From positions 2,606,501 through 2,670,500 of the forward strand of contig NC_058191.1 of NCBI RefSeq assembly GCF_907165205.1: a stretch of DNA of 64,000 nt. The letters are read 5' to 3'. Of the stretch, positions 56,301 to 64,000 are shown one piece after another. The notes under the pieces were generated by a model. The model saw only the letters and a list, made by a program, of their open reading frames with translations, was not told the DNA's origin and did no database searches. This stretch comes from Coccinella septempunctata. Lineage: Eukaryota > Arthropoda > Insecta > Coleoptera > Coccinellidae. Positions within the stretch are counted from its first letter, which is position 1, and each line of letters opens with the position of its first letter. The position numbers and the translations under genes are program-made.

Positions 56301-59300
56301 CTGTTGTGCACCCTTTACCTTGTTTCCTTTCTCTGCGTTGGGAGAAGTCTGTGGCTGGCGTGCAAACACGTCAGAGACGGAAACCAGCGTAGTCACCCAT
56401 CGTGTACCCTTTTCCTTTCTCTGTGCTGTGAGTAAGTTTCCTACAGTCCCGTAGTGTGAAACTGAGTACCAATTACCTTGAACGTTCAGAGTTCGTTGGT
56501 TCTGGCTGGCTAAAGATCCCGTAACATCCGTGATACGTTTGAGATCGGATCCCCTTTATCTTTCTTTCCGTCCGTTTCACTCCGCAAATCCACCATTTTT
56601 GTGAATTTGTAATTGATTCCGAGGAAAAACCCTTAGTGCTGTAAAGTAGACTCTTATTCTATTGTATTACGATTTTCACTCGACCGAAACTATAATAATT
56701 ATGCAGGTTGTATTTCTCACTACGAGTCAACGAATAAATAATGTGGGAACTCTGGTTTTGACTTTCACTGGTTATCACTAACATCCAGATAACAACCTTG
56801 TCTTCGACTTGAAGCTACCAGAGTAGGTTTGCTATTTTCCGTTCAAAGAATAGCTGCCGCTCGAGATACCTCAGAAAAGGGCGTTAAAAACTGAATACAG
56901 TGACACCTTCTTATATCTTTGTGATTACTGGACTAGAAGTTCAAATAGCAAGTAATGGGAGAATTTAATGAGGACAGATACAAAGAAATAATATTTACTT
57001 AGTACCAAAACTTCAAAATTGCAGTATATGTAATATCTTGTCATGTGCACCGCTTACCTCCATGATCGAGTGGAAATCAATTATTCAAAATTGCATGGTC
57101 ATTTGATTCACAATTAATTTTTTACCTGAACGAAAATAGAAAATTTTTGTGAACTTTGCTTCATTGAGTCAGCTTACTAGGGTAACAATTTTACATTTTA
57201 CATATCTGTCTGAAAATTATTCTTTCGTAAATAAGAGTTTAGACAATGATTATAAACTCACAAAATAAAATAATATTGTTCAACATTCTAGTGACAGACA
57301 TAAGGTGAAAATAGTTCATATTGAGTGTTAATTCAATAATTCTGTAAAAATTTAATTAGTCAGAAAAATGCCAATTTATTTTTTCCCTTTTCTGTTTTTC
57401 TTTATTTCCCATCAATTTCTCCTATTATTTTTTTATTTCTGAATATTTAATAAACAAATTGAAAAATATACCTAGTGCTCCAAGATGCTTGTATCATGCA
57501 ACATTGACTCATTTTCGTCATTGTTACATGATAGACAATTAAATAAACAGTAAACTAGTGAAGGCGAAACACTAAAATAAAATAACTGCAAAAAACGATA
57601 ATTCATTTTAGTCTGAATTAAGTTCAACTTAGAGAAAGTTTTTTCATTTTCACTATAGAGTTATAGAGTTTTCACCTGTGCTTTGTTGAGATAAACGTTG
57701 ACATTTTTCACCAATTTCTTGAGTTTATCTTCGGCTTTTATATTAGGAGCAATAAATCCTTTTCTGTTTGGAATTTTCTCCAGGAAGCGTTTATCCTCAA
57801 AAAGTTGTCCCAGATATTTTTCAGACATATAATTCGCCAGATTCGTAGTTCTTTTCTGCAGTGGTTCATATGGAAATCCTATCAATTTAGGAATCAGTGA
57901 GGATGGGTTTTTGTTCCCTAACTGAAACGAATTGGAGAATGTCATTACAGGTTGTACACCAAAGTACGAAATATTGTAAAATAAATGGCACAAAAAATCA
58001 GCACCAAGATTCACATTGTTCCAGATTTCGATGATATCCAATTCGGAGCAAGAGATTTTTGAAACAGTATGAGAAATACTGAGTGATCCATTTGATTTCT
58101 AGAAGTCATGCCCGTCACAAGATGGTCGTTCTTAATTTTAGTTAACCAAATATGAGTTTCATGAATTTTCTAGAAGATTTAACAAATCTTATAAGTAAAT
58201 TCAATATGATGATAAGGTATAAAAACAGTGTGAGACATTCGAAAAGATCGAAGAATGTGTGGACTCCAGTTTTCTTGGCTACACCAGTTGATAGGGATGT
58301 GCAGGTAATATACTTTCACCAAAAATGAATGAAATATACTGGCTGTTTCTCAACTTAAGTAGGAATTATACCACGTGACTTTTCAGAATCGGTTGAAGGG
58401 AACTCACGACTTTTTTCGACTACCTTTACATAATACGGTCTGCATGCACTTGCATGCCGTTGAAGATTTCGACGTTTTTCTGATGTTGATATGCGATAAA
58501 CCGGAGCTGATGACCTTTTTCACTCTTGTCGCATTCTGGAATTTTCAGATTTTCAACGTGGGGGGGGGATTTGCCTATGGAAGCAGATTTTCCACCGCGA
58601 CGGCCTCTTTTGCCTCTTTTACTCTATTTTCTCTGCGATTTGTCTTTGATTGTGTGCACGACGAGCCGTTCAACGAAATTAGAATAAATTTTGTATTACG
58701 AGGGTTAGTGCTCTTGGAAATTAATTTTTATTATTTGTATTCCTCTAGTGCCTTGAATAAAGGAGGTAGGTCGCAGTCTATAGCGTTCAGTTTCTTTATT
58801 AGACCTACACCGGTTTCTTCTTTGACACTACTGTACTGTATCGCTTTCTGTTATCTTTTGCCGTACTTTACCCTGTTTCGCGAGTCTGACTTTTCCCTTC
58901 GCTATCAGTCATGGTGCGTAAGCCCTTGGGGTAGAGAATACGAGGTACCGCTTGTCGTCAGTGAAATCCCGTAGTTGCGCTCAAAATAGACCCTTTTTTC
59001 GCTATCAGTCATGGAGCGTAAGCCTTTGGGGTAGTGAATAAAAGTCTCGAGTAGATCCGCCCTGGTTGTGTTTCTCATATTTGTGGAGAAATATAATTAA
59101 TTAAATCCTGATACCGTATAGCAAGTCATTTCACTTCGCGAGGTCATCCTTAGTATCCATTTCGTCAGTTCTGGTTAGCGCATTTTATTGAACAACCTTT
59201 GATTTTTCACTGTACCCGGTATAAACTTTATAAAGTGCTCGTGATCGGATCGAATTTCCCGAATGTATGTTTGCTGATCGATTCGCTCATATTTCATACC

Positions 59301-60505
59301 TACACATATTTACGTTGTTTATATAATCTGTTTCCGAAGGTGTGAATAAACTGGTACATAATTTGATTTTGACTACTTCGTTATCGCTACCACCCTAGAT
59401 AACAGCGAACTCTGTCTCCGACTAGCAGCTACTCTGGTAGGTTTGCACTTCTTCCTAGTGAAAAGAGTAGCTGGCGCTCGAGATAAGTTTTCTCCGATGA
59501 AACAACGTTACAATGATTTAATTTTACACAATACGCTTAAATATTCATTAGATAGCGTCTTACTAAATTTCAAGAGTTGGATTCTTTGAATTTTAGGTAT
59601 TTTTATGGAACGTAATGCTCATAATGAGACTGGAAGACGTGGATGATATCTTGTTTCCGCAAAAGATTCATCAAATAAATGAAAAATTATATTCCGAAAT
59701 TTATTTCATTCGATAAAAGCAGATACAACTGAAAATAACATTTTTATGGTTTTTTAACAGCCTGTATCTTTTAAACTGAGACGATTCGGAAGAAATGATG
59801 AAGGAGTGTTTCTGTTGACCTCACTCATCTACTGTGAAAATTTTTGTACGAGTCAAAAATTCACCCTTTATATGAATTTCAAATCAAATTTGTTTCGAAA
59901 AATTTATTTATTCATATATTTCAAGCGATTGTAGAACAAATATGGTCCCTAACTCTTGAGTAAAGTGTCTTTCCCTCACTCAATTGCAGTTCCGTGCGGC
60001 CAAGTACCATTTCCCTACTTTTTAGGAAAAAAACTGTTTCTTATCGTTTCCGAATGTGATATGATTTGCTTCGCCAAATTAACTACATTTTCTATGTAAT
60101 ATCCTTGGAAACCACATATCAATAGGAGGTCGGTAACGTGAGAAAAATTTAATTTAAATTTGAATTTATTCTCAGACAATCAGACAATCTTCCAAAATTG
60201 ATTATTCTCACCGAGTCTGCGAGGGATGCATCTCTCCTAGGATCAATTTTCATAAATCCTCGCAATGACCCATCCCCAACGGTTTCAGATGAAATATCTG
60301 CGATCTCCCTCGATTCTACAGTATTCACTTGCATTCTGCTTGATTCTTTGCTATCCGTTACTCGCGATTTTTTATTATCTCTTCGAATTTGCAATGGACG
60401 ATTCAATTCCTCCGTCCATGCCTTCTTACGAATTATTTTGTAGTGATCTCGCAGAGGGTGGCCAGCTCGTTCTCTCGTCAATGAATTCATGATGGCGTCC
60501 ATGCA
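50225..60505 (-). CDS. TTC25/ODAD4-like outer dynein arm docking protein, 5'-partial
   Basis: Six exons, 550 residues: 60505-60212, 57921-57676, 55386-54944, 53638-53326, 52717-52490 and 50353-50225. All junctions are GT..AG with matching phases (0, 0, 2, 0, 0). TTC25/ODAD4 is a TPR protein needed to dock outer dynein arms on ciliary doublets; in insects this means sperm tails and chordotonal cilia. Support: an AIMNS segment after the expected TPR block (exon A), YLGQLFEDKRFLEKI matching the LLGELYxDKxYLEKL block (exon B), and YLNKAQ|GLMRSTRPFY across the B-C junction, aligning without gaps to the family's YLDTxSNFWRQQKPIY. Exon D carries TPR repeats (YLDNGKLELVKRHAKKSL, KKWVVNINFLLIQAYIKQNN). 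The C terminus is Lys/Arg-rich and ends DLVKDYIDLEES. The N-terminal TPRs (about 120 residues) are not found in the window. The comparison was made from memory of the vertebrate protein. Confidence 0.75.
50695..50940 (-). mobile_element. tRNA-derived SINE
   Basis: On the minus strand GTAGCTTGGTGGTTAAAGCC (A-box-like) is followed after about 35 bases by GGTTGATTCC (B-box-like, 50883-50874). A non-tRNA body rich in CAC/GTG follows. Pol III promoter spacing is as in a tRNA-headed SINE. It lies in the last intron of the ODAD4-like gene. Confidence 0.65.
50960..51190 (-). pseudogene. LINE C-terminal relic
   Basis: The minus strand reads KWSWIGHVARSKNNKWTKKM then IEWRLEQ and RGPPTLWSNHIKRI. It ends in sequence encoding the reverse of CTGCTGGACATAGG. 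This is the GHVAR..RWT..EWRP..RGRPPxRW tail common to many insect endonuclease/RT proteins. Truncated. Confidence 0.7.
51191..51717. other. Intronic sequence, nothing recognised
   Basis: No coding or repeat structure could be supported here. Confidence 0.4.
51718..52030. repeat. Two-copy tandem duplication in an intron
   Basis: ATGTTTTATGTTTC ... ACGTCATTT..AAA ... TCC..ATGTGCGGATTC recurs at about 51718 and 51855, with a terminal TTCTTGTTTCACG doublet near 52010. Units are about 140-150 bp and diverged. Confidence 0.6.
52490..52717 (-). CDS. ODAD4-like exon E
   Basis: Acceptor ATCATTTTCTAG, 76 codons, donor GAG|GTAAGT. A helical start (AIQLVNETDFYVL) is followed by a basic segment RKRKKQILKLL. 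Confidence 0.75.
53326..53638 (-). CDS. ODAD4-like exon D (TPR repeats)
   Basis: Acceptor TTCACCAACAG, phase 2 in, phase 0 out, donor TTC|GTAAGT, 313 bp. It encodes helical TPR-type repeats that align with the last TPR pair of TTC25. Confidence 0.8.
53725..54261. mobile_element. MITE with about 125-bp inverted ends (CAGGGTGATTC)
   Basis: The left arm CAGGGTGATTCATAACTATT continues to about 53850 and is inverted at 54135-54261. TA flanks both ends. 537 bp, inside the intron between exons D and C of the ODAD4-like gene. Confidence 0.9.
54262..54943. other. Intronic sequence, nothing recognised
   Basis: Remainder of the intron upstream of exon D. AT-rich. Confidence 0.4.
54944..55386 (-). CDS. 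ODAD4-like exon C
   Basis: 443 bp, donor GGGC|GTGAGT, phase 2. The acceptor is either the phase-consistent TTTTTTTGAAG at 55387 or the better-looking TTTTAG 14 bases upstream, which would break the frame. The family alignment favours the former. A diverged LTR begins 79 bp upstream. Confidence 0.7.
55465..56899 (+). mobile_element. LTR of the same family as the solo LTR at 39.4 kb
   Basis: Begins near TGTACGAAAAAATGCACC and aligns in inverse with 39418-40572: CAATTCAGGATTCCGACATC, CGCACCG, TATAAAATCAGATATTCCCC. It ends near AGGTTTGCTATTTTCC, CGCTCGAGATACC and GGGCGTTAAAAACTG. TATAAAA at 55773 is its likely promoter box. The boundaries are approximate and no target duplication was seen. Intronic. 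Confidence 0.7.
56109..56450 (+). repeat. 96-bp minisatellite inside the LTR
   Basis: Three and a half units of 95-96 bp start at about 56109, 56204, 56300 and 56396, sharing GTTGTGCACCC, TTTCTCTGCGTTGGG and GCGTGCAAACACGTCAGA. Because 96 is a multiple of three and the unit has few stops, frames stay open on both strands. I do not consider them coding. Confidence 0.88.
56900..57675. other. Intronic sequence, nothing recognised
   Basis: AT-rich remainder of the intron between exons C and B. Confidence 0.4.
57676..57921 (-). CDS. ODAD4-like exon B
   Basis: Acceptor CCAATTCGTTTCAG, 82 codons, donor CAG|GTGAAA. It encodes the conserved linker helix with YLGQLFEDKRFLEKI. Confidence 0.75.
58300..59512 (+). 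mobile_element. Third LTR-like sequence of the family (left edge unclear)
   Basis: The right end matches the other two: GCTACTCTGGTAGGTTTGCA, GTAGCTGGCGCTCGAGATAA and CAACGTTACA at 59512. An internal unit of about 100 bp (TTCGCTATCAGTCATGG, GCGTAAGCC, TTGGGGTAG) repeats at 58897 and 58997. The body is diverged and more GC-rich than the flanks. No PBS follows the end, so it is a solo or truncated LTR. Confidence 0.6.
58897..59045 (+). repeat. 100-bp minisatellite inside the third LTR
   Basis: Two near-identical 42-bp blocks with 100-bp spacing. The sequence is unrelated to the 96-bp unit at 56.1 kb although it lies in a comparable part of the LTR. Confidence 0.7.
59740..59875. repeat. End of a CAGGGTGAGTC-type MITE
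   Basis: TGTTGACCTCACTCATCTAC then ACGAGTCAAAAATTCACCCT followed by TTATA, similar to the end at 41840-41877. Confidence 0.5.
60212..60505 (-). CDS. ODAD4-like exon A (first found)
   Basis: The acceptor TCAACTCCGTAG is weak. The exon has 98 codons, phase 0 to 0, donor TCG|GTGAGA. An ATG four bases in makes a start here possible, but the AIMNS similarity suggests an internal exon. Confidence 0.6.
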
Positions 60506-60975
60506 CTACGGAGTTGAATGGATATTGAGTTAGGAAATTTCACAATATTAATGATTTATCATGACAATATGAAGCCTATCAAAATTCAACAGATAATAAT
60601 ATGTGGTTCTTAATTTGTCAGAAAATTTTTGGAAGCCAATGAGTTTTTTCATTTCCTCAATGGATATAAACCGTTTAAATGAATATCATATTTATAACGA
60701 CAAATTCATATTTAAAAAGTTGACTATGGACCATTATTTCTCAATTTCTTCCAGTTGTTCGAGCTTGTGGTAGATTAAGTGGATTATCCCTTTGAAGGAC
60801 CAAATTTATTTTATTTGCACTTTACCATTCTCTAGTTGCTTCTTCATAATGTTTTGAAGACAGATCAGGCCCAAACGTTCTATCGTAATTGACATTATAG
60901 GTTTGTTCGTAGAGTGGGTTGCAACGGTTGTTAAGGCCCTGCGCAAATAGAAACGCAGGTTAGTGAGGTGACGCA

Positions 60976-63504
60976 CACTGAGAGAACGAAATAGTGAAAT
61001 TACAGTGAAAATCTTGGGTTATTTGTGACCAACGATAATCACTGGAATTTCACAAGGAATATTCTGAAACGAAAACCTTGTAAAATCACAGAAAATATAA
61101 ATCACAAGTTGGTTGTGATTTCACATGAAATTTTTTCTAATGATTTTTCTAGAAACTAAACCTGTGAATACTCATTGTGAAATATCAGCTTCTGAAAATA
61201 TTGATATAAGTATGCGCTTATTTAGCGGTTCATATTATAAGAGTATAAAATTAAAATTCAAAAACAAAGTATACCTAGTCTTCTGCTAACAAAAAAAACA
61301 CAATCTTCTGGAATAGATAAATTTATGAATTTGTTTTCTATAAAACTTGCTTTTGTCTTGCTTGACTTACTTCCATAATCCGGATGAATGTTGAAATGCA
61401 TCCTTCGGAACATCTCCATAGATTAAATTGAGGGCCTCCCTGAATACATAGGTTGTAAACGTAAACACATATCGTTTTTCCATAAAGAATTCGTATCGGT
61501 GGTTTATTCCTGAAAAAAAAATGGAATAAGTAGGAATCCAATAGGCAATATTTCGATACAGAATAATTGAATAATAAGTTGTATGCATGCGGTGTTCAAT
61601 TTTTTTCATTAATATCTGCCAAAGGAAAACCACAAATCGAAAAAATAAACATCGCTTTCAAAAAATGTGAACTATCTACTTACCAGTATATATTTCTTTT
61701 GTCACACACTTGAAACCTTGAAGGAACTTGGAAGGCAGAATTACTTGGAACTTGAAAGAACTAAATCATAGGAAACAAAAAACTGAACCATGTATAACTC
61801 TTCGCACTTCAGAGTTCTTGAAGACACAGTGGATCATTCCAGAATGAATTGGGTTATGGGGTAAGTTAGAAAGTTAGTGAGTATCTACGATAGGATATGG
61901 GATTGGGCAACGAGCAGGTGCCAGTTGCAGGAAAGGTTTTGATTGGCCACAGAATGAATCTAGAAGCAGATAAAAGTTGTGATTTTACAATTGCATTATA
62001 AAATTCCATTGAAGCTGTGAATTCGGATCCAGCCGAGCGACGTCACGTACCGCATAGGTGGAAAATGACTTGATATTTGCAATCATATTGTAATATTACG
62101 TTCAAGCTATGAATGTGTTTAACACATTTTTAAAATAGATATTTTACAAAAATACCCAGACTTACGAGTTTTTTCAGCAGTAGGTACCTACTCGAAATAT
62201 TTTCTGACCAAGTGACGGAATTTGTTTTTCGATTATGGTTGAGGAGGAATGCAGGAACCTATAATCTCCTTAATGAATTATACAAAGAATAAAATGAAAT
62301 ATATTTTATTTATATCTTCAGAAATGTATTCATATAAAGAACAAGTCGAGAAAAAAATTTCTACAAAAAACGTCATTGTGGACTGTCTCAATGCGATGAA
62401 TAAATTAGACAAAAAGTCATCTGTATGGACTCTATGTTGTACTGATGGATCAAAATTAGAAAGAGGTACAGGCATTGGGGTGTGTGGACACAGATCAATA
62501 TAAGGCAGCAGTCCAAAATGAGGAGGGAAGGAAGCATTAAAAAAAATCCTGTACACACACTCCTAGACATGCAGAGAATAGTTATAACAACAAAAAAATT
62601 CGTCTTTCCTTCACCGATCTACACCGGAAAGCTCCTGGAGCTGCCACTAGATGAGCTTCTGAAAAGTCAGCTTCAGATGAGACTCTTCTTGGATCGGAAA
62701 AAGAACAGCACAATTTTGGCCTTCGTAAGATCAAGATCATCAGTTGTTTATTAAATTTCAAGCGGCATCTTTGGAATGCTCTAATGGAAACCGATTGATC
62801 TATTTTTTTTATTCTGTTTTCATATTCGAGAGAAATATTTTGACCATAATAAATTTCAACAATTTCGCGTAAGATTTTCCTCTTGCTGTAGACATGTAAA
62901 TAAAAAGTGTTCTATCCTTGAAGGAAATTGTGCCGCGATATCATGTTGTAAAATTATATTTTTTCGTGGTAATTTCACAACCGCCTTAATAACACATTGT
63001 ATAAGCACATTTGTGAAGGAATTTTAAAATTAAAAGGGTTCTGCATTGTAATTCTACAACACAACATTTTCTTCTTCGCAAATTCACAAGAAAAATTCTC
63101 AAATCACAATAACGTTGTGAAATAACGTTGTGAAATCACATTTTCATGTGATAATTCACAAAATAATTGTAATGAAAAAAAAAAATTAGATCACAATAAT
63201 GTTGTGAAATTACCGTTTCATGTTGAAATTCGCAAATTTATTGTAATATTGCATTGCAGTTGTAATTTTTCAGGTGAATATTACAACCCTTGTGATATCA
63301 CAGAGAATTAACACATATTTTCTGTAAATTCCATATTCACTGTAAATATACATGATAGTTTTACATTTTTCATGAAATTTCGCAACACCCTTGTAGAAAC
63401 ATCCAGATATTAGTTGTGAAAAAAATAATCCAACTGTGTAACTGTAACCTGTCCAGCTAATATGTGGGTAATTTCACATTGTAACCTCAAGATTTTTCTC
63501 AGTG
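60976..63504. mobile_element. 2.5-kb TIR element with CACTG ends
   Basis: Starts CACTGAGAG and ends TTTTTCTCAGTG, with CA on both sides as a possible 2-bp duplication. Both ends are crowded with subterminal repeats of the type TGTGAAATTACA / TTGTGATTTCACA (60995-61180 and 62930-63480). CACTG termini plus subterminal repeats suggest an EnSpm/CACTA-like element. No transposase is visible and a LINE relic lies inside. Confidence 0.55.
62330..62500 (+). pseudogene. LINE RNase H relic
   Basis: The plus strand reads NVIVDCLNAMNKLDKKSSVW then TDGSKLERGTGIGV, the first catalytic (DGS) block of a LINE RNase H domain. It then breaks off by frameshift. It may belong to the same family as the relic at 46.4 kb. 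Confidence 0.65.
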
Positions 63505-63833
63505 CAGCGTGAGTTTTTGTAAAACATAGAAAGGACCAAGACTGCGCAAATAAAGCCTGACAGTGACTTGTCAGATAGTACGTGCATCTAAGATGTCTAA
63601 AAACATGGTGTATGCACTGATTAGATTTTGTTTTTCCCGCTTCGAAAATAAGAGATAAGTTTCGTTTTTCCCACTGTAGGTAGCGCTCTTTAGGAATTGA
63701 CAGTTGTCAATTCATATTTGAAAATAATGTGAATGCATTCCTACGACTTGCGAATGTGCTGTATTTATAAGCCATTATTGGTGTGTGAAAATGTATTACT
63801 TTCGAGAAAAGTCGTACAACATTCATATTAAAC

Positions 63834-63938
63834 ATGTCGTTCAGTTTTCTGTATGGACAATCAAGAACTACAGCTAAGAATTCGGTGTTGTTGGACTATC
63901 ACTCTTTGTTGTTGGAAATTGAGGAAGATCCAAATTAG
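63834..63938 (+). CDS. Small ORF with promoter-like upstream sequence
   Basis: An ATG frame of 34 codons (MSFSFLYGQSRTTAKNSVLL then DYHSLLLEIEEDPN) lies about 75 bases after TATTTATAAG (63760). It could be a short gene or a first coding exon that runs past the window. I do not recognise it. Confidence 0.2.
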   Translation: MSFSFLYGQSRTTAKNSVLLDYHSLLLEIEEDPN

Positions 63939-64000
63939 ATGAACATTCGAGACAGATAGAACTTAGAACTAACAGTTTTATGACAACTTCAGCAATATTT

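Noticed and set aside
55969..56454. 161-codon open frame with repeated RANTSEAETN segments
   Set aside because: The repeats come from a 96-bp minisatellite in an LTR. Overlapping frames on both strands are open for the same reason.
58375..58974. 199-codon open frame on the plus strand
   Set aside because: It lies within an LTR-like sequence, is Phe/Ser-rich and has no domain. The LTR explanation is better.
60800..60945. Open segment after GCGCAG on the minus strand (CNPLYEQTYNVNYDRTFGPD)
   Set aside because: Two frames are open and neither joins in phase to exon A. It is too short to support alone.
61376..61512. Exon-like segment on the minus strand (TTTTTTTCAG ... GTAAGT) encoding YEFFMEKRYVFTF and onward
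   Set aside because: Good splice sites, but its phase does not fit exon A of the ODAD4-like gene, it lies inside the CACTG-ended element, and no family match was recognised.

Overview
The window looks like insect nuclear DNA. It is AT-rich, its genes are small exons split by long introns with GT..AG borders, and most of its length is transposable-element debris of arthropod type. I cannot place the species; a beetle or another large-genome insect would fit. Nothing prokaryotic, plasmid-like or viral is visible.

Host genes. Two multi-exon genes, both on the minus strand, can be rebuilt from splice sites with matching intron phases. (1) A complete four-exon gene (42529 down to 29158) encodes a 271-residue secreted protein: a signal peptide plus one thrombospondin N-terminal-like / laminin-G-like domain. 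(2) A six-exon gene, 5'-incomplete (60505 down to 50225), matches the outer-dynein-arm docking TPR protein TTC25/ODAD4 of motile cilia. Weaker candidates are a plus-strand terminal exon near 3 kb, a two-exon secreted micropeptide gene with TATA and initiator near 14 kb, and a degraded LDH2/MDH2-type oxidoreductase fragment near 1.1 kb.

Mobile elements. 3-9 kb: TIR elements and mariner-type transposase relics. 9.36-13.3 kb: one TIR element inserted inside the terminal repeat of another. 15-18 kb: a dead LINE, a MITE and a composite repeat. 20-23 kb: inverted arms with a 10-bp minisatellite. 23.8-25.3 kb: a hAT-type element with a perfect 8-bp target duplication. 25.4-28.8 kb: MITEs, the second copy of a 5.3-kb element and a Penelope-like endonuclease relic. 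29.9 kb: a fold-back MITE. 46 kb: a TTAA-flanked MITE and a LINE relic. 50-59.5 kb: a SINE, LINE debris and LTRs in introns of the ODAD4-like gene. 61-63.5 kb: an element with CACTG ends.

Main discovery. The 9.6-kb second intron of the secreted-protein gene holds a 933-bp LTR element with no coding capacity (33549-39311, split by a later insertion). It has two 361-bp LTRs, an 18-nt primer-binding site matching the 3' end of tRNA-Trp, a polypurine tract and a 4-bp target duplication. Each LTR carries a complete type III hammerhead ribozyme core with a possible 10-bp loop-loop pseudoknot. This is the architecture of plant retrozymes, but in an insect genome; the metazoan retrozymes I know of lack LTRs and use type I hammerheads. 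Self-cleavage at both LTRs would release a 572-nt RNA able to circularise. A full-length Jockey-type LINE with both ORFs open has inserted 18 nt upstream of the first cleavage site, with a 12-bp target duplication, so the LINE poly(A) now runs straight into a ribozyme. A solo LTR of another family lies 106 bp further on.
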